Origin: Acidimicrobiales bacterium mtb01
GTDB lineage: Bacteria; Actinomycetota; Acidimicrobiia; Acidimicrobiales; Ilumatobacteraceae
DNA: 64,000 nt
Direction of reading: 5' to 3'
Assembly (NCBI GenBank): GCA_004379135.1
Contig: NBNI01000007.1
Span: forward strand, 979,501 to 1,043,500
In this document: positions 8,003-16,741 of the stretch, piece by piece
How the letters are laid out: each line of letters starts with the position of its first letter
How positions within the stretch are numbered: the first letter of the stretch is position 1
Translations under genes and position numbers: made by a program
Notes under the pieces: model-generated
Told to the model about the DNA's origin: nothing
What the model saw: only the letters and a program-made list of their open reading frames with translations
The model's database searches: none

Positions 8003-10000
8003 TCACGCGCCGTCCAGTCGATACATCCGCACTTCGCCTCGACTGACGAGGCCAGCAATGGTGCCGATAGAGGCGTAGCCCGCCCTCGGAGCACCGGCCA
8101 CCAACGTGGATCCATCGGCACTGATGTCGACCGACCATCCCAACTGTGAGCGACTCCCTCCCAAGATCGACTGACCGACTGGAGTCCACGTCGAGCCGGA
8201 CCAGGATCGGACGAGGACCTGACCCGCCTCCATGCAGTCACGATTGCCGTTCCGGTCGAAGACGGCGTCGCCGGCCAGGCAATCGTCGTAGCTTCGACCG
8301 ACGAACGGCGCGCCGATCGCCACGGTGCCACCGTCGGAGCTCACGGCGACCGCATGACCCGCGCGCCCACGAGCCAGCTCGCCACCGATGTCGCCACCTC
8401 TCTGCGCCCACGCGCCATTCGAGAAGGTGAACACCCGCACGCTGCCGGCATCGACACCATTGCCGTCATTGAACGGAGCTCCGACCACGACGGTGGAGCC
8501 GTCCGCGCTCACGGCGACCGACGAACCGAATCGGTCGCCCGCCCGTTGACCGTCGATGTCGACACCCTTTTGCACCCACCCACCATTCGAGAACGAGAAC
8601 ACCCGCACGCTGCCGGCATCGACACCATTGCCGTCGTTCAACGGCGACCCGACCACGATGGTCGAGCCATCCCCGCTCATGGAGATCGACGAACCGAATT
8701 GGTCACCTTCAGACTCACCTGAGATGGTGCGGAGACTGCTTCCATCGAACACCGACACCTGTCCCAGGCCGTCACTGAACAGGTAGCGAAGCCCTGTCGA
8801 GTCGGTTGCGAACTTGCGCCCGGATCCCTCCAACGTCGCCGGTTGACCCCACCCGGACCACGACCATTGGCCACTCTGCGAACTCGCCAGGCGAATGTCG
8901 TGGTTCATCCGGAAGGCTCCGAAATCTTGGAACAAGAGATACCCGTAGCCCAGGAAGGCCGACCGGCCATTGCCGGACATCGCCAGTGACGAAGAAAAAC
9001 TGACGAACGGGGGATTCGCCGGACCGGTCCACATGACCGACCACTGCGAACTCGTGTCGTTGCGAGCCAAGATCTGCGGCACCGTCAAGAAACCACCAGC
9101 GGCCACGGTGTTGCCATCGTCGCTCATCGTCACCGTCTCGCCGAAAGCGCCAAGGAGAGGGAACAACCCCCGATGGGTCCCGTCCGCCACCCATCGGGGC
9201 GCTACCGCCCACATGGCGACGTAGTCGCAGCCGACTCCCGTCCCGCAGTTGCTGCCCACGAAGTGTCGCCACACGGGCGTTTGTCCCTCGACCTCGTGAC
9301 GAAGGAGCGGCAAACCCGCCGACACCGTGGGTGACGTGGCCAGCGCCCAGCCGGCGAACACCGACTCTGCTTTGGTGCACTCGGCAGCGCCGGGTGCATA
9401 CACATACAGGGGCGACACCGAGTGATACGCCCATGCCGACATGCGCCCGTTGGCGGGAACGCTGCTGGTGACCGTGTCGCGCACACCAGCCGCCAAGAAG
9501 CAGGTTCCACCGTTGGCATCGAAGGTGCCCTTCAACGATTTGGTGCCGCCCGTCCCGGTCGCGACTGCAGCGACCGTCAGCGTTCCGACCGTCGTCGTTC
9601 CGCTGCCATTCAGGAATCGACGCACCGTCAGAGTCCCGGCGGACACGACCGCGAAAACTCCTTGATTCGACGGATCCGACCCCGTTTCGTCGAAAACCCG
9701 GCAACTGGCATCCGCCGCACACGCCACACCGTTCAGTGTGACCGAACCCGTTCCATTGACGATCGACACATAAGAAACCCCGTTGTCATTGTTCCGGCGA
9801 TTCTCGAGAACGAATGTGTCTTCGACGGCCGCATCGATGGTCGAGTGTGACAGAACGTTTCCGGTCGGATTGACATAGTCGACCCAGATCAGAGCCGGAT
9901 TCGCGGCCGCCGAAACGGGAATCGCCGCCGCGAGGGCGATGGCACTCGCGATCAGTGCCCACGTCAAGAACAATCGGCTCGATGAGGATCGTCGCTTCAT
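8003..10000 (-). CDS. Secreted FG-GAP/beta-propeller repeat protein
   Basis: The 665-aa protein has a Sec signal peptide (basic MKRRSSSSR, then hydrophobic residues to about 30, cleavage near VSAAANP). It ends in FG-GAP-like repeats of about 56 residues with the pattern DRFGSSVAVSADGSTVVVGAP followed by GNGVDAGSVRVF. Such repeats form beta-propeller blades that can bind calcium or ligands; DRNGNRDCMEAG near residue 595 looks like a calcium loop. Paired Cys in the N-terminal half suggest an extracellular fold. No enzymatic motif is seen. The start ATG is preceded by TAGGTT-N6 (leaderless-type promoter). Function is unknown, perhaps a surface-exposed adhesion or sensing protein. Confidence 0.82.
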   Translation of the reverse strand: MKRRSSSSRLFLTWALIASAIALAAAIPVSAAANPALIWVDYVNPTGNVLSHSTIDAAVEDTFVLENRRNNDNGVSYVSIVNGTGSVTLNGVACAADASCRVFDETGSDPSNQGVFAVVSAGTLTVRRFLNGSGTTTVGTLTVAAVATGTGGTKSLKGTFDANGGTCFLAAGVRDTVTSSVPANGRMSAWAYHSVSPLYVYAPGAAECTKAESVFAGWALATSPTVSAGLPLLRHEVEGQTPVWRHFVGSNCGTGVGCDYVAMWAVAPRWVADGTHRGLFPLLGAFGETVTMSDDGNTVAAGGFLTVPQILARNDTSSQWSVMWTGPANPPFVSFSSSLAMSGNGRSAFLGYGYLLFQDFGAFRMNHDIRLASSQSGQWSWSGWGQPATLEGSGRKFATDSTGLRYLFSDGLGQVSVFDGSSLRTISGESEGDQFGSSISMSGDGSTIVVGSPLNDGNGVDAGSVRVFSFSNGGWVQKGVDIDGQRAGDRFGSSVAVSADGSTVVVGAPFNDGNGVDAGSVRVFTFSNGAWAQRGGDIGGELARGRAGHAVAVSSDGGTVAIGAPFVGRSYDDCLAGDAVFDRNGNRDCMEAGQVLVRSWSGSTWTPVGQSILGGSRSQLGWSVDISADGSTLVAGAPRAGYASIGTIAGLVSRGEVRMYRLDGA
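8429..8635. repeat. Direct repeat: two identical 39-bp copies, 168 bp apart
   Basis: Bases 8429-8467 and 8597-8635 are identical over 39 bp inside two adjacent FG-GAP repeat units of the secreted protein. The 168-bp period equals 56 codons, one propeller blade. The DNA identity exceeds what the protein repeat requires, so this unit was probably duplicated or converted recently. Confidence 0.9.
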
Positions 10001-10006
10001 GAGATG

Positions 10007-10012
10007 AACCTA
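10007..10012 (-). promoter_or_regulatory. -10 box TAGGTT of the FG-GAP gene (leaderless type)
   Basis: TAGGTT on the minus strand lies 6 nt before the ATG at 10000, with no Shine-Dalgarno sequence. That spacing puts the transcript start at or next to the start codon. Confidence 0.55.
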
Positions 10013-10029
10013 ATCCAGGAACTCGCGAG

Positions 10030-11325
10030 TCACCCGAACGACTCGGAACCCACGGCGAGCGACGTGGGTGGCCGTCGCGGTGCGATCCACAACGCCTCAC
10101 CGCGTGGCTCGGTCGTCGACCACGACGAGTCGACTCCGCTGCGAAGTCGCAGGCCCGGCGGGCCGTCGACCTCCCACAACACGGCCGGCCGTTCGCCGTG
10201 CCACCGGATGGCCCACGACACGCGATGGTGGTCGGTCACGGGAACTCCGTGCGCTTCGCACGACGACCCGAGCCACGAGTCGGGCAGTCCGTCGGCGAGC
10301 AACGTCGCTTCGCCGTCACCGGTCCAGCGCACGAGACGATCGGACACGTGGGCCGGCAACGAGAGCGACGACCAATCGGGAAGCACGACCGACTGAATCG
10401 GGGCCCACATCTCGGGCAGCGCCGACGCGCGGACTCGGCGCGCCCGTGCGACCGCCGCGACCAAGTCGGATTGCGCGCGTTCCTGATCGGACAGCATCCG
10501 CCACGCGGCCGACAACGCCAACCGCGCCAAGGTGACGTCGACGCGAGTGCGCCGAACATCGCCGATCACCGACTCGGCGCATTCGGTCGCGGCCACATCA
10601 TCGAAAGTCTCGAGGCCCATCGCTGCACGTTCACCGGCCGCGACGAGTCGAGTCGCCGCATCCAACGAAGGATCGTCGCCGAGAAGAGCGATCTGGCAAC
10701 GTGCCGCGACCACCGCGTCGACGAGCGAGAGCCCACCGCTCAGTTCGGGCACGTCGATCCGACCGGCCCTTTCGGTCGTCGACACCCAGCCCCGTGCGAC
10801 CGCGGCGAAGTCCGCCACGTCGTCGGGCCAGCCGCCTTCGAACCGCGGGTCGTGCGGAAGCGCCAAACGAACACTCGAACGATGGCCGATCGGCACCACC
10901 ACCGGGGCGTCTTCGTCGAGACCACGGGCCGGCTGAGCGACCAGAGCGCGCATGGAAATCAGGCGCGGATTCGACAACGCCACGACCACCGGCATCGGCG
11001 AGTCGTTCTCGAACTCGAGCAGCGTGAAGTCACGACCGCGCTCCCCCGACGCCGACCACACGCGCTGGACGACGTCGCCACCCGGAACGCGCACGCGGGT
11101 CTCGAACACCGGCGCTCCGTCGATCATTCGTTGGCGCACCGCGACTTCGCGTTCAGGGTGATACCAGCGATCGTCGGCGGCCACGTACCAGCGCACAGTC
11201 GACGCATCGTCGGCGCCGACGACGTCACCCCACGGCGTGACCGTGGCGCGCCACGACGAACCGAGCACACCGGTCAGTCGTCCCGTGATCTGAGCGCTCG
11301 ACGAGCGCCGCCACCACCTAGCCAA
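10030..11325 (-). CDS. Conserved-looking protein of unknown function, 431 aa
   Basis: I do not recognise a family. The protein has no signal peptide or membrane segment. The N-terminal 150 residues look beta-rich (RWYVAADDRWYHPEREV, VFETRVRVPGGDVVQRVW, FTLLEFENDSPMPVVVALSNPR), as in carbohydrate-enzyme N-domains. The middle is helical with many Ala/Arg/Glu, and the C-terminus is Trp-rich (VSWAIRWHGERPAVLWEVDG). The start is taken as TTG 11325 because GGAG sits 6 nt upstream; it overlaps the end of gpsA by 8 nt, so it should be co-transcribed with gpsA. Codon use is like the neighbouring core genes, which supports it being real. Confidence 0.65.
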   Translation of the reverse strand: MARWWRRSSSAQITGRLTGVLGSSWRATVTPWGDVVGADDASTVRWYVAADDRWYHPEREVAVRQRMIDGAPVFETRVRVPGGDVVQRVWSASGERGRDFTLLEFENDSPMPVVVALSNPRLISMRALVAQPARGLDEDAPVVVPIGHRSSVRLALPHDPRFEGGWPDDVADFAAVARGWVSTTERAGRIDVPELSGGLSLVDAVVAARCQIALLGDDPSLDAATRLVAAGERAAMGLETFDDVAATECAESVIGDVRRTRVDVTLARLALSAAWRMLSDQERAQSDLVAAVARARRVRASALPEMWAPIQSVVLPDWSSLSLPAHVSDRLVRWTGDGEATLLADGLPDSWLGSSCEAHGVPVTDHHRVSWAIRWHGERPAVLWEVDGPPGLRLRSGVDSSWSTTEPRGEALWIAPRRPPTSLAVGSESFG

Positions 11326-12331
11326 TTTCGCTCCGACGGCGACGACCCATCAGATGACCGAGCGCTTCACGGGCCGAACGACCCTCGTGACACACCGCCA
11401 CCACCTGTTCGGTGATCGGCATCTCCACCTGATGGCGTCGCGCGAGGTCGAGCAACGACGGCGAACTCTTCACGCCTTCGGCCACCATCGTCATCGAAGC
11501 GATGATGTCGTCGATCGACTCGCCTTGACCGAGGCGCAGACCCACTTGATTGTTACGGCTCTGGGTCGACGAGCACGTGGCGATGAGGTCGCCCATACCC
11601 GCCAGTCCGGCGAAGGTGAGACCTTCACCACCCATCGCCATGCCCAGGCGGGTCATCTCGGCCAGACCGCGCGTGATGAGCGTGGCTCGCGTGTTGTCGC
11701 CGAATCCCATGCCGGCGGCCATCCCCGAGGCGATGGCGATGACGTTCTTGGCCACACCGGCCACCTCGCAACCCACCACGTCGGGGTTCGTGTACACGCG
11801 CAGCGACGGGCGCGTGAAGATGCGCTGCAGTTCTTCGGCGATCACCTTGTCGTCGATCGCAACGACCGCGGCGGCCGGTTGGCCGGCCATGATCTCCTTG
11901 GCCAGGTTCGGTCCGGTGAGAACCGCCACCGGATGACCCGGCAACTCGTCGGCCACCACCTCGCTCATGCGTTTGAGCGAACTGCGCTCGAGGCCCTTCG
12001 ACAGACTCACGACCGGCACCCAGGGGCGGACGTGTCGCGCTGCTTCCGACAGAACATCGCGGAAGCCGTGCGACGGAACCGCCATCACCACCACGTCGGC
12101 CCGAGTCAACGACTCACCGAGCGAGTCGGAGAACTCGAGTTCGGACGGCAACTCGAAGTCGGCGAGATACGACGGATTGCGTCGTGTCGAACGCATCGAG
12201 TCGACCAGATCGGAGCGCCGGGCCCACAGGACCGTCGGCGTGTTGGGTGCCACGATGCTGGCGACCGTGGTTCCCCACGAGCCGGCGCCGATCACCGCGA
12301 CCCGAATGGCTCGACTGCCGTTGGCCGACAT
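11318..12331 (-). CDS. gpsA: Glycerol-3-phosphate dehydrogenase [NAD(P)+]
   Basis: GpsA reduces dihydroxyacetone phosphate to sn-glycerol-3-phosphate for phospholipid synthesis in the cytoplasm. The protein is 337 aa, the usual length. VIGAGSWGTTVA is the NAD(P)-binding loop, then VMAVPSHGFRDVL, SLSKGLE, and the catalytic region EVAGVAKNVIAIASGMAAG containing the active Lys. The C-terminal signature LAGMGDLIATCSS is intact. The ATG at 12331 is chosen because GGGAGGT lies directly upstream; a TTG five codons earlier is in frame but would include the ribosome-binding site in the coding region. Confidence 0.96.
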   Translation of the reverse strand: MSANGSRAIRVAVIGAGSWGTTVASIVAPNTPTVLWARRSDLVDSMRSTRRNPSYLADFELPSELEFSDSLGESLTRADVVVMAVPSHGFRDVLSEAARHVRPWVPVVSLSKGLERSSLKRMSEVVADELPGHPVAVLTGPNLAKEIMAGQPAAAVVAIDDKVIAEELQRIFTRPSLRVYTNPDVVGCEVAGVAKNVIAIASGMAAGMGFGDNTRATLITRGLAEMTRLGMAMGGEGLTFAGLAGMGDLIATCSSTQSRNNQVGLRLGQGESIDDIIASMTMVAEGVKSSPSLLDLARRHQVEMPITEQVVAVCHEGRSAREALGHLMGRRRRSEIG

Positions 12332-12365
12332 GGCACCTCCCGGCAACCAGCGTAACCCTGGCCCA

Positions 12366-12371
12366 TAGGCT
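12366..12371 (+). promoter_or_regulatory. -10 box TAGGCT of cofC (leaderless type)
   Basis: TAGGCT is followed by 7 nt and the GTG start of cofC, with no Shine-Dalgarno sequence in between. Confidence 0.55.
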
Positions 12372-12378
12372 CACCGAC

Positions 12379-13014
12379 GTGCCCGACCGCATCGCCCTCG
12401 TGATTCCGGTGCGCTCGTTCGAGCACGGCAAGACCCGCTTGGCCGACGACTTCACACCCGAGCAACGAGCTCGCCTGGCCCGGGCCATGGCCGAGGTCGT
12501 GGTCGCTCCGCGCGGTGATGCGGACACGATCGTCGTGTGCAACGACGAATCGATCGAACGTTGGGCGCGCTCACGTGGTGCGAAAGTGGCGCTGACCGAC
12601 GCCCGGGGTCTCAACCCGTCGCTGACGGCCAGCCGCGAGTCGGTCCTGCGATCCACCAACGCCGACTGGATCGTGATCGCCCACGCCGACCTGCCACTCG
12701 CCACCGACATCGTGGGGACGGTCGCCGAAGCCATCGCCACGCGACCGCAGGGTGGCGACTGCGTGATCGTCGCCACCGATCGCCGTCGCGACGGCACCAA
12801 CGTTCTCGCACTGTCGCGAGCGACCTTCGCGCGGTGGGAGTTCGCCTACGGCCCCAACTCTCTCGCTGCCCACTGCGCACAGGCGTCGCGGCTCGGCCTG
12901 CCGGTGATCGAGATCGACGACTCATCCCTGGCCGTCGACATCGACACACACGACGACCTCCATGCGGTGCGAGACTTCGTCTCGGCCGTTCTCCCCGACT
13001 GGACTCCGCGATGA
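12379..13014 (+). CDS. cofC: 2-phospho-L-lactate / phosphoenolpyruvate guanylyltransferase (CofC/FbiD)
   Basis: CofC/FbiD activates 2-phospholactate, or PEP in actinobacteria, with GTP to give the substrate used by FbiA. The 211-aa protein has the family start LVIPVRSFEHGKTRLAD with the conserved Lys residues. It continues with ADLPLA near 100, RRRDGTNVLAL near 135, FAYGPNSLAAHC, and the C-terminal VIEIDDSSLAVDIDTHDDL that binds metal through Asp. It is separated from fbiA-cofE by about 11 kb, as in mycobacteria where fbiD is unlinked. The stop overlaps the next start (ATGA, 13011-13014). Confidence 0.92.
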   Translation: MPDRIALVIPVRSFEHGKTRLADDFTPEQRARLARAMAEVVVAPRGDADTIVVCNDESIERWARSRGAKVALTDARGLNPSLTASRESVLRSTNADWIVIAHADLPLATDIVGTVAEAIATRPQGGDCVIVATDRRRDGTNVLALSRATFARWEFAYGPNSLAAHCAQASRLGLPVIEIDDSSLAVDIDTHDDLHAVRDFVSAVLPDWTPR

Positions 13015-13793
13015 CCTCCACGCCGCCCTCCGCCAACGATCCCGGCCAGCCGCCGTCACCGGCCCTTGCTCCGATCACGAGCGTCGATCTGCCGACACCC
13101 GGAGTCGCCCTCGCGATCGGAGCCCATCCCGACGACGTCGAGTTCGGATGCGGAGGCACGCTCGCCAAGTGGGCGGCCACCGGATGCACGATCCACCACC
13201 TCGTCCTCACCGACGGTTCGAAGGGAACCTGGAATCCCGACGCCGACAAAGCGGCCCTCGTGGCGGCCCGACGCGACGAGCAGCGCGAGGCCGCGCGTCG
13301 TCTCGGCTCACGCGGCGAGGTCGTCTTCCTCGATCAGATCGACGGCGAGCTGGAGAGTTCTCTCGCCTTGCGCAGCGAGGTCGCCCGACAGATCCGCCGG
13401 CTCAAGCCCGATGTCGTCCTCGGCCACGATCCCTGGAAGCGCTACCGCCTCCACCCCGACCATCGGCACGCCGGATTGCTCGCCTGCGACGCGATCGTCG
13501 CGGCCCGCGATCCGCACTTCTTCCGCGAACACGGCCTGCCCCACCACCGACCGAGCACGTTGCTCCTGTGGGAGGCCGACGAGCCCGATCACGGCGAGGA
13601 CGTCTCGTCGACCGTCGACGTGAAACTGCACGCCCTCATGGCCCACGAATCGCAGTTCGAGAGCACCATGAAGGCGGTCGATCAGGCGACGCTCGACCGG
13701 TTCTCCGCGCGCATCCGGGGTCGGCTGGCCGACCTCGGCCGGCGCATCGATCGACCGGCCGCCGAGATCTTCAAGAAGATCGCCGACCTCTGA
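13011..13793 (+). CDS. PIG-L family N-acetylglucosaminyl deacetylase
   Basis: This is a zinc-dependent LmbE/PIG-L deacetylase. The first zinc motif AIGAHPDDVEFGCGG (H-P-D-D) is near residue 38, and the third metal His lies in RLHPDHRHAG near 145. In actinobacteria this family includes MshB and Mca of mycothiol metabolism as well as enzymes acting on GlcNAc lipids. The 260-aa length fits, but the first 25 residues are a Pro/Ser-rich extension. It is translationally coupled to cofC. Which substrate it uses is not visible; a mycothiol role is possible because a mycothiol-type DinB protein is encoded next door. Confidence 0.85.
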   Translation: MTSTPPSANDPGQPPSPALAPITSVDLPTPGVALAIGAHPDDVEFGCGGTLAKWAATGCTIHHLVLTDGSKGTWNPDADKAALVAARRDEQREAARRLGSRGEVVFLDQIDGELESSLALRSEVARQIRRLKPDVVLGHDPWKRYRLHPDHRHAGLLACDAIVAARDPHFFREHGLPHHRPSTLLLWEADEPDHGEDVSSTVDVKLHALMAHESQFESTMKAVDQATLDRFSARIRGRLADLGRRIDRPAAEIFKKIADL

Positions 13794-14568
13794 GCGGATC
13801 GCGACCCGGCCCAGCCGGCCCGGCAAAGGCCTGAACCACCGACATCCACTGGGTCGCCGCGTCTCCGTCCACGCGCAGGGCCGTGTCGAGCAGGTGACGA
13901 CGCTGAATGGCCACCAGACAGAACTCGAGCGCCGCACCGCGAACCGACCCGCCCTCGGCGTCGGGCGATCCCCACGTCAACGTGTCGCCGGTGGGAGACG
14001 ACAACTCCACGAACACCGGTCGATCGTCGGGCGTCATCCGGTTGACCATCAGCGCGTACGCCCGCGCTCCGACCGCGATGTGGGCGACGTGACGCAAGCG
14101 CGCCGTTCCCGCCCGATCGATGCCCAGAACGTCGACCACGTCCTGGCCGTGCGCCCACGTCTCCATGAGGCGGGCGGTCACGCACGAGCGGAGCGACATC
14201 GCCGGTCCGTACCAGGGCACCCGAGCCGTCGGGTCGGCGGCTCGAGCCGCGTCGATGAGAGTTGATCGCGCTGTCCGCCACGCGGCCAAGAGTTCCGCCG
14301 GGGTGAGTGAACGGGCCCGGTCGACCGAGGCGTCACGACCGGCCGCGACCATCTGCTCGAAGTCACGTGCGAAGCCGTCGGGATCGGTCATCGCCATGGC
14401 GGCCCGCTCGTCGAAGAACGCGAGGTGGCTGATCTGGTCGGCGATCGACCAATTCTCCGCCCACGTCGGCGTCGCCCAGGCCGATGCGGAGAGGGTGGCC
14501 ACCACCGCATCCAGGTCGCGGTGTTCGTGGGCCAGATCGGACAGGAGGTCGTCGAGGCTCGGAGCCAT
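13771..14568 (-). CDS. DinB-fold protein, TIGR03084-like (mycothiol-dependent isomerase family)
   Basis: The protein is a 265-aa four-helix-bundle DinB/MDMPI protein. The metal His set typical of the fold is present: DQISHLAFFDERAA near residue 45 and MSLRSCVTARLMETWAHGQDV near 125-145, where METWAHGQD is the diagnostic signature. Members act with mycothiol as cofactor on maleylpyruvate or in detoxification, but most are uncharacterised. It overlaps the convergent deacetylase gene by 23 bp at the 3' ends. Terminator-like sequence for the next gene lies just upstream of its start. Confidence 0.82.
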   Translation of the reverse strand: MAPSLDDLLSDLAHEHRDLDAVVATLSASAWATPTWAENWSIADQISHLAFFDERAAMAMTDPDGFARDFEQMVAAGRDASVDRARSLTPAELLAAWRTARSTLIDAARAADPTARVPWYGPAMSLRSCVTARLMETWAHGQDVVDVLGIDRAGTARLRHVAHIAVGARAYALMVNRMTPDDRPVFVELSSPTGDTLTWGSPDAEGGSVRGAALEFCLVAIQRRHLLDTALRVDGDAATQWMSVVQAFAGPAGPGRDPLRGRRSS

Positions 14569-14585
14569 CGACCCATCCTGGCCTG

Positions 14586-14619
14586 AAAAAGCAGTCGAGC
14601 GGGGTTTCCCCCGCTCGAC
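14586..14619 (-). terminator. Rho-independent terminator of the H1-like gene
   Basis: A perfect 11-bp stem (14594-14604 with 14609-14619, GC-rich, 4-nt loop) is followed on the minus strand by GC and then five T (bases 14590-14586). It lies 31 bp after the stop of the lysine-rich gene. Confidence 0.85.
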
Positions 14620-14650
14620 CAGTTCCTTTCCCGATTGTGATCGGGGCGAA

Positions 14651-14893
14651 TTACTTCTTGGCTGCTGCCTTGCGCTTGCGACGCTTGGCCGGGGCCTTCT
14701 TGGCGGGAGCCTTCTTGGCTGCTGCCTTGCGCTTGGCGGGAGCCTTCTTGGCTGCCTTGCGCTTGGCGGGAGCCTTCTTGGCTGCCTTCTTCTTCGCAGG
14801 AGCCTTCTTGGCTGCCTTCTTCTTTGCCGGTGCCTTCTTGGCTGCCTTCTTCTTGGCCGGAGCCTTCTTGGCTGCCTTCTTCTTTGCTGCCAT
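14651..14893 (-). CDS. Histone H1-like Ala/Lys/Pro-rich nucleoid protein
   Basis: The 80-aa protein is almost only Ala, Lys, Pro and Arg, built from five tandem 10-residue units of the type AAKKAPAKKK (about residues 7-56), the last two with Arg replacing a Lys. The tail is RRKRKAAAKK. This composition is that of eukaryote H1 C-terminal tails and of the bacterial H1-like tails found on HU in actinobacteria, which bind DNA non-specifically. Here it stands alone without an HU domain. It starts at ATG 14893 behind AAAGGGA and has its own strong terminator, which argues for high expression. The complementary strand has a long Ala/Phe frame that is only its shadow. Confidence 0.85.
   Translation of the reverse strand: MAAKKKAAKKAPAKKKAAKKAPAKKKAAKKAPAKKKAAKKAPAKRKAAKKAPAKRKAAAKKAPAKKAPAKRRKRKAAAKK
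14680..14875. repeat. Tandem repeats, about 30-bp unit
   Basis: Repeats of the type GCCTTCTTGGCTGCC... with units of about 30 bp encode the AAKKAPAKKK peptide. Units differ mainly at third codon positions, so the array is older than the near-perfect repeats elsewhere in the window. Confidence 0.8.
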
Positions 14894-15299
14894 GGGGATA
14901 TCCCTTTCTTGTTTGGACTTGCTTCAGTGATGACAGTTCATGGGGGCCGCGGCCCTCAGTGAAACTGTTGAGCGGGAACCAGTGACTCGGTCAGCTGTGC
15001 TCCTCGACTCGTTGGTGATCATTCGCTTCCTTGCACAGTTCTCGGGTGGAACTTCCTGTCATTCGATTCGGTCTGGCGGGCATTTACAAGCCTTCTGATT
15101 GTTGCAACTGCAACGACTGCTCAATCTCCGGCCGGGACGGACCGGGCGACCCGCCGTTCGACCGTGACCGCCACCACTTCCGCCCGACCCATCCACCACT
15201 GTGGCCCGACTCTCCGACACACTTGAAGCGTCGGGGTCGCCCCCTGCTCCGGCCGGTGTTGAGCACTGCAGTTGTCCACCTCGAGACAAGGGAGATTCG
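14894..15299. other. 406-bp divergent intergenic region
   Basis: No gene is seen. The stretch separates the divergent H1-like gene and the PIN-PhoH gene and must hold both promoters, which I cannot place with confidence. It contains two perfect palindromes: GGGCCGCGGCCC at 14944-14955, close to the H1-like start, and GTTGCA-AC-TGCAAC at 15101-15114. The second has the form of a dimeric repressor site. Frames in this stretch have Cys/His/Pro-rich translations without coding character. Confidence 0.6.
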
Positions 15300-16700
15300 G
15301 TGACCGAAGACGTGCGGATCGAGTCAACGAAGAGAACTCGGAGCACAGGCTCCCGCCGCCGACCGGACACCAGACCAGAAGCACCCAGTGCGACGCGTGT
15401 CGTCCTCGACACGTCGGTTCTCATCGCCGACTCGAACTGTCTGCACGCGTATCCCGGATGCGACATCGTCGTGCCGCTCACCGTGATCGAAGAACTCGAC
15501 GGACTCAAGAGCCGCCCCGACGACGTGGGGCGCGCCGCCCGTGCGGCGCTGCGCCAATTCGAGGAAATCCGCCTGCAAGCAGGGGGTTCTCTGGCCTCTC
15601 CGGCACCCGTGGGCGATGGCTCCACCGTGCACATCGAGATCAACGGAATCCAGCGTCACCTGCTGGTCGAACACGGCCTCGATCCGGCGAAGCCCGACAA
15701 TCGGATCATCGGCGCCGCCTTGGGGCAGGCGCTCACGACGCCCACGCGCATGGTGTCCAACGACGCGGCATTGCGTCTGAAGGCGGCGCACCTCGGTCTC
15801 ACGGCCCACGAGCATCAACTCGCCGGTCGCGCGATGTCGTCGCGTCCGCTCGGCTACGTGACCGTCGACTGCGCGACCGATCTCGTCGACCGGCTGTACG
15901 ACGGCGAGTGCTTGTCTCCCGACGACATCGCGGCGCCCGGAACTCTCGTCGACAACTCCTTCGCCATTCTCCGGGCCGGCAGCCAATCGGCGTTGGCTCG
16001 CTGCCTCGATGGTGACGTCCGCCTCATCGCCCCGTCGTCGCCCGAGGCCTGGGGGCTCCGCGCCCGGTCGAAGGAGCAGAGGTTCGCGCTCGAACTTCTG
16101 CTCGACCCCGAGGTGAGCGTCATCGCCCTCGACGGCCGCGCCGGCACGGGCAAGACGGTGTTGGCGATCGCAGCCGGACTCGAACAGGTCGTCGAGGATC
16201 GCCGCTACGAGAAGTTGGCGGTGTACCGCCCGCTCGTGCCGGTGGGCCGCGCCGATGTCGGATACCTACCTGGCGGACTCGACGAGAAACTCGACCCGTG
16301 GATGTCGGCCATTCACGACGCGATCGTCGCGCTGTCCGACCAACGTTCGAACCGCGAAGCGCGCTCGATGATCGACGAGTTGACCGCACGCAATCAGCTC
16401 ACCCTCGAGTCGGTGACGTTCCTGCGCGGTCGTTCGCTGCATCGCCAGATCGTGGTCGTCGACGAGGCCCAGAACCTCGAACCGACGACGCTCAAGACGA
16501 TCCTCACCCGCATCGGCGAAGGCACCAAGGTGGTGTTCACCGGGGACACCAGTCAGATCGACGCCCCCTACCTGGGCGAATCGAACAATGCGCTGGCGGT
16601 CTTGATCGGGGCCTTCCGCGGCCAGCGCTGTTTCGGGCACGTCACGCTGTCGTCCTGTGAGCGCTCAGAGGTGGCCTCCCTGGCCGCCGAACTGCTCTGA
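15300..16700 (+). CDS. PIN-PhoH fusion ATPase/ribonuclease (PhoH2 family)
   Basis: The 466-aa protein joins an N-terminal PIN nuclease domain (VVLDTSVLIAD near residue 38, EELD near 65, DNRIIGAAL near 130) to a C-terminal PhoH ATPase. Walker A is GRAGTGKT (about 279-286) and Walker B is VVVDEAQN (about 384-391), with FTGDTSQID after it. PhoH2 proteins of mycobacteria are RNA helicase/RNases acting as toxin-like modules; a matching PhoAT antitoxin is not seen upstream. The GTG start at 15300 is chosen because GGGAG lies 6 nt before it; the frame is open further upstream but has no coding character there. Confidence 0.92.
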   Translation: MTEDVRIESTKRTRSTGSRRRPDTRPEAPSATRVVLDTSVLIADSNCLHAYPGCDIVVPLTVIEELDGLKSRPDDVGRAARAALRQFEEIRLQAGGSLASPAPVGDGSTVHIEINGIQRHLLVEHGLDPAKPDNRIIGAALGQALTTPTRMVSNDAALRLKAAHLGLTAHEHQLAGRAMSSRPLGYVTVDCATDLVDRLYDGECLSPDDIAAPGTLVDNSFAILRAGSQSALARCLDGDVRLIAPSSPEAWGLRARSKEQRFALELLLDPEVSVIALDGRAGTGKTVLAIAAGLEQVVEDRRYEKLAVYRPLVPVGRADVGYLPGGLDEKLDPWMSAIHDAIVALSDQRSNREARSMIDELTARNQLTLESVTFLRGRSLHRQIVVVDEAQNLEPTTLKTILTRIGEGTKVVFTGDTSQIDAPYLGESNNALAVLIGAFRGQRCFGHVTLSSCERSEVASLAAELL

Positions 16701-16741
16701 CCTGGACCTTTCTCCGGCCCAGCAACCGCACCGAGAATTTT

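Noticed and set aside
14484-14930. 148-codon Ala/Phe-rich frame resembling repeated membrane segments
   Set aside because: It is the complement of the lysine-rich H1-like gene; poly-Lys codons read as Phe/Leu on the other strand.
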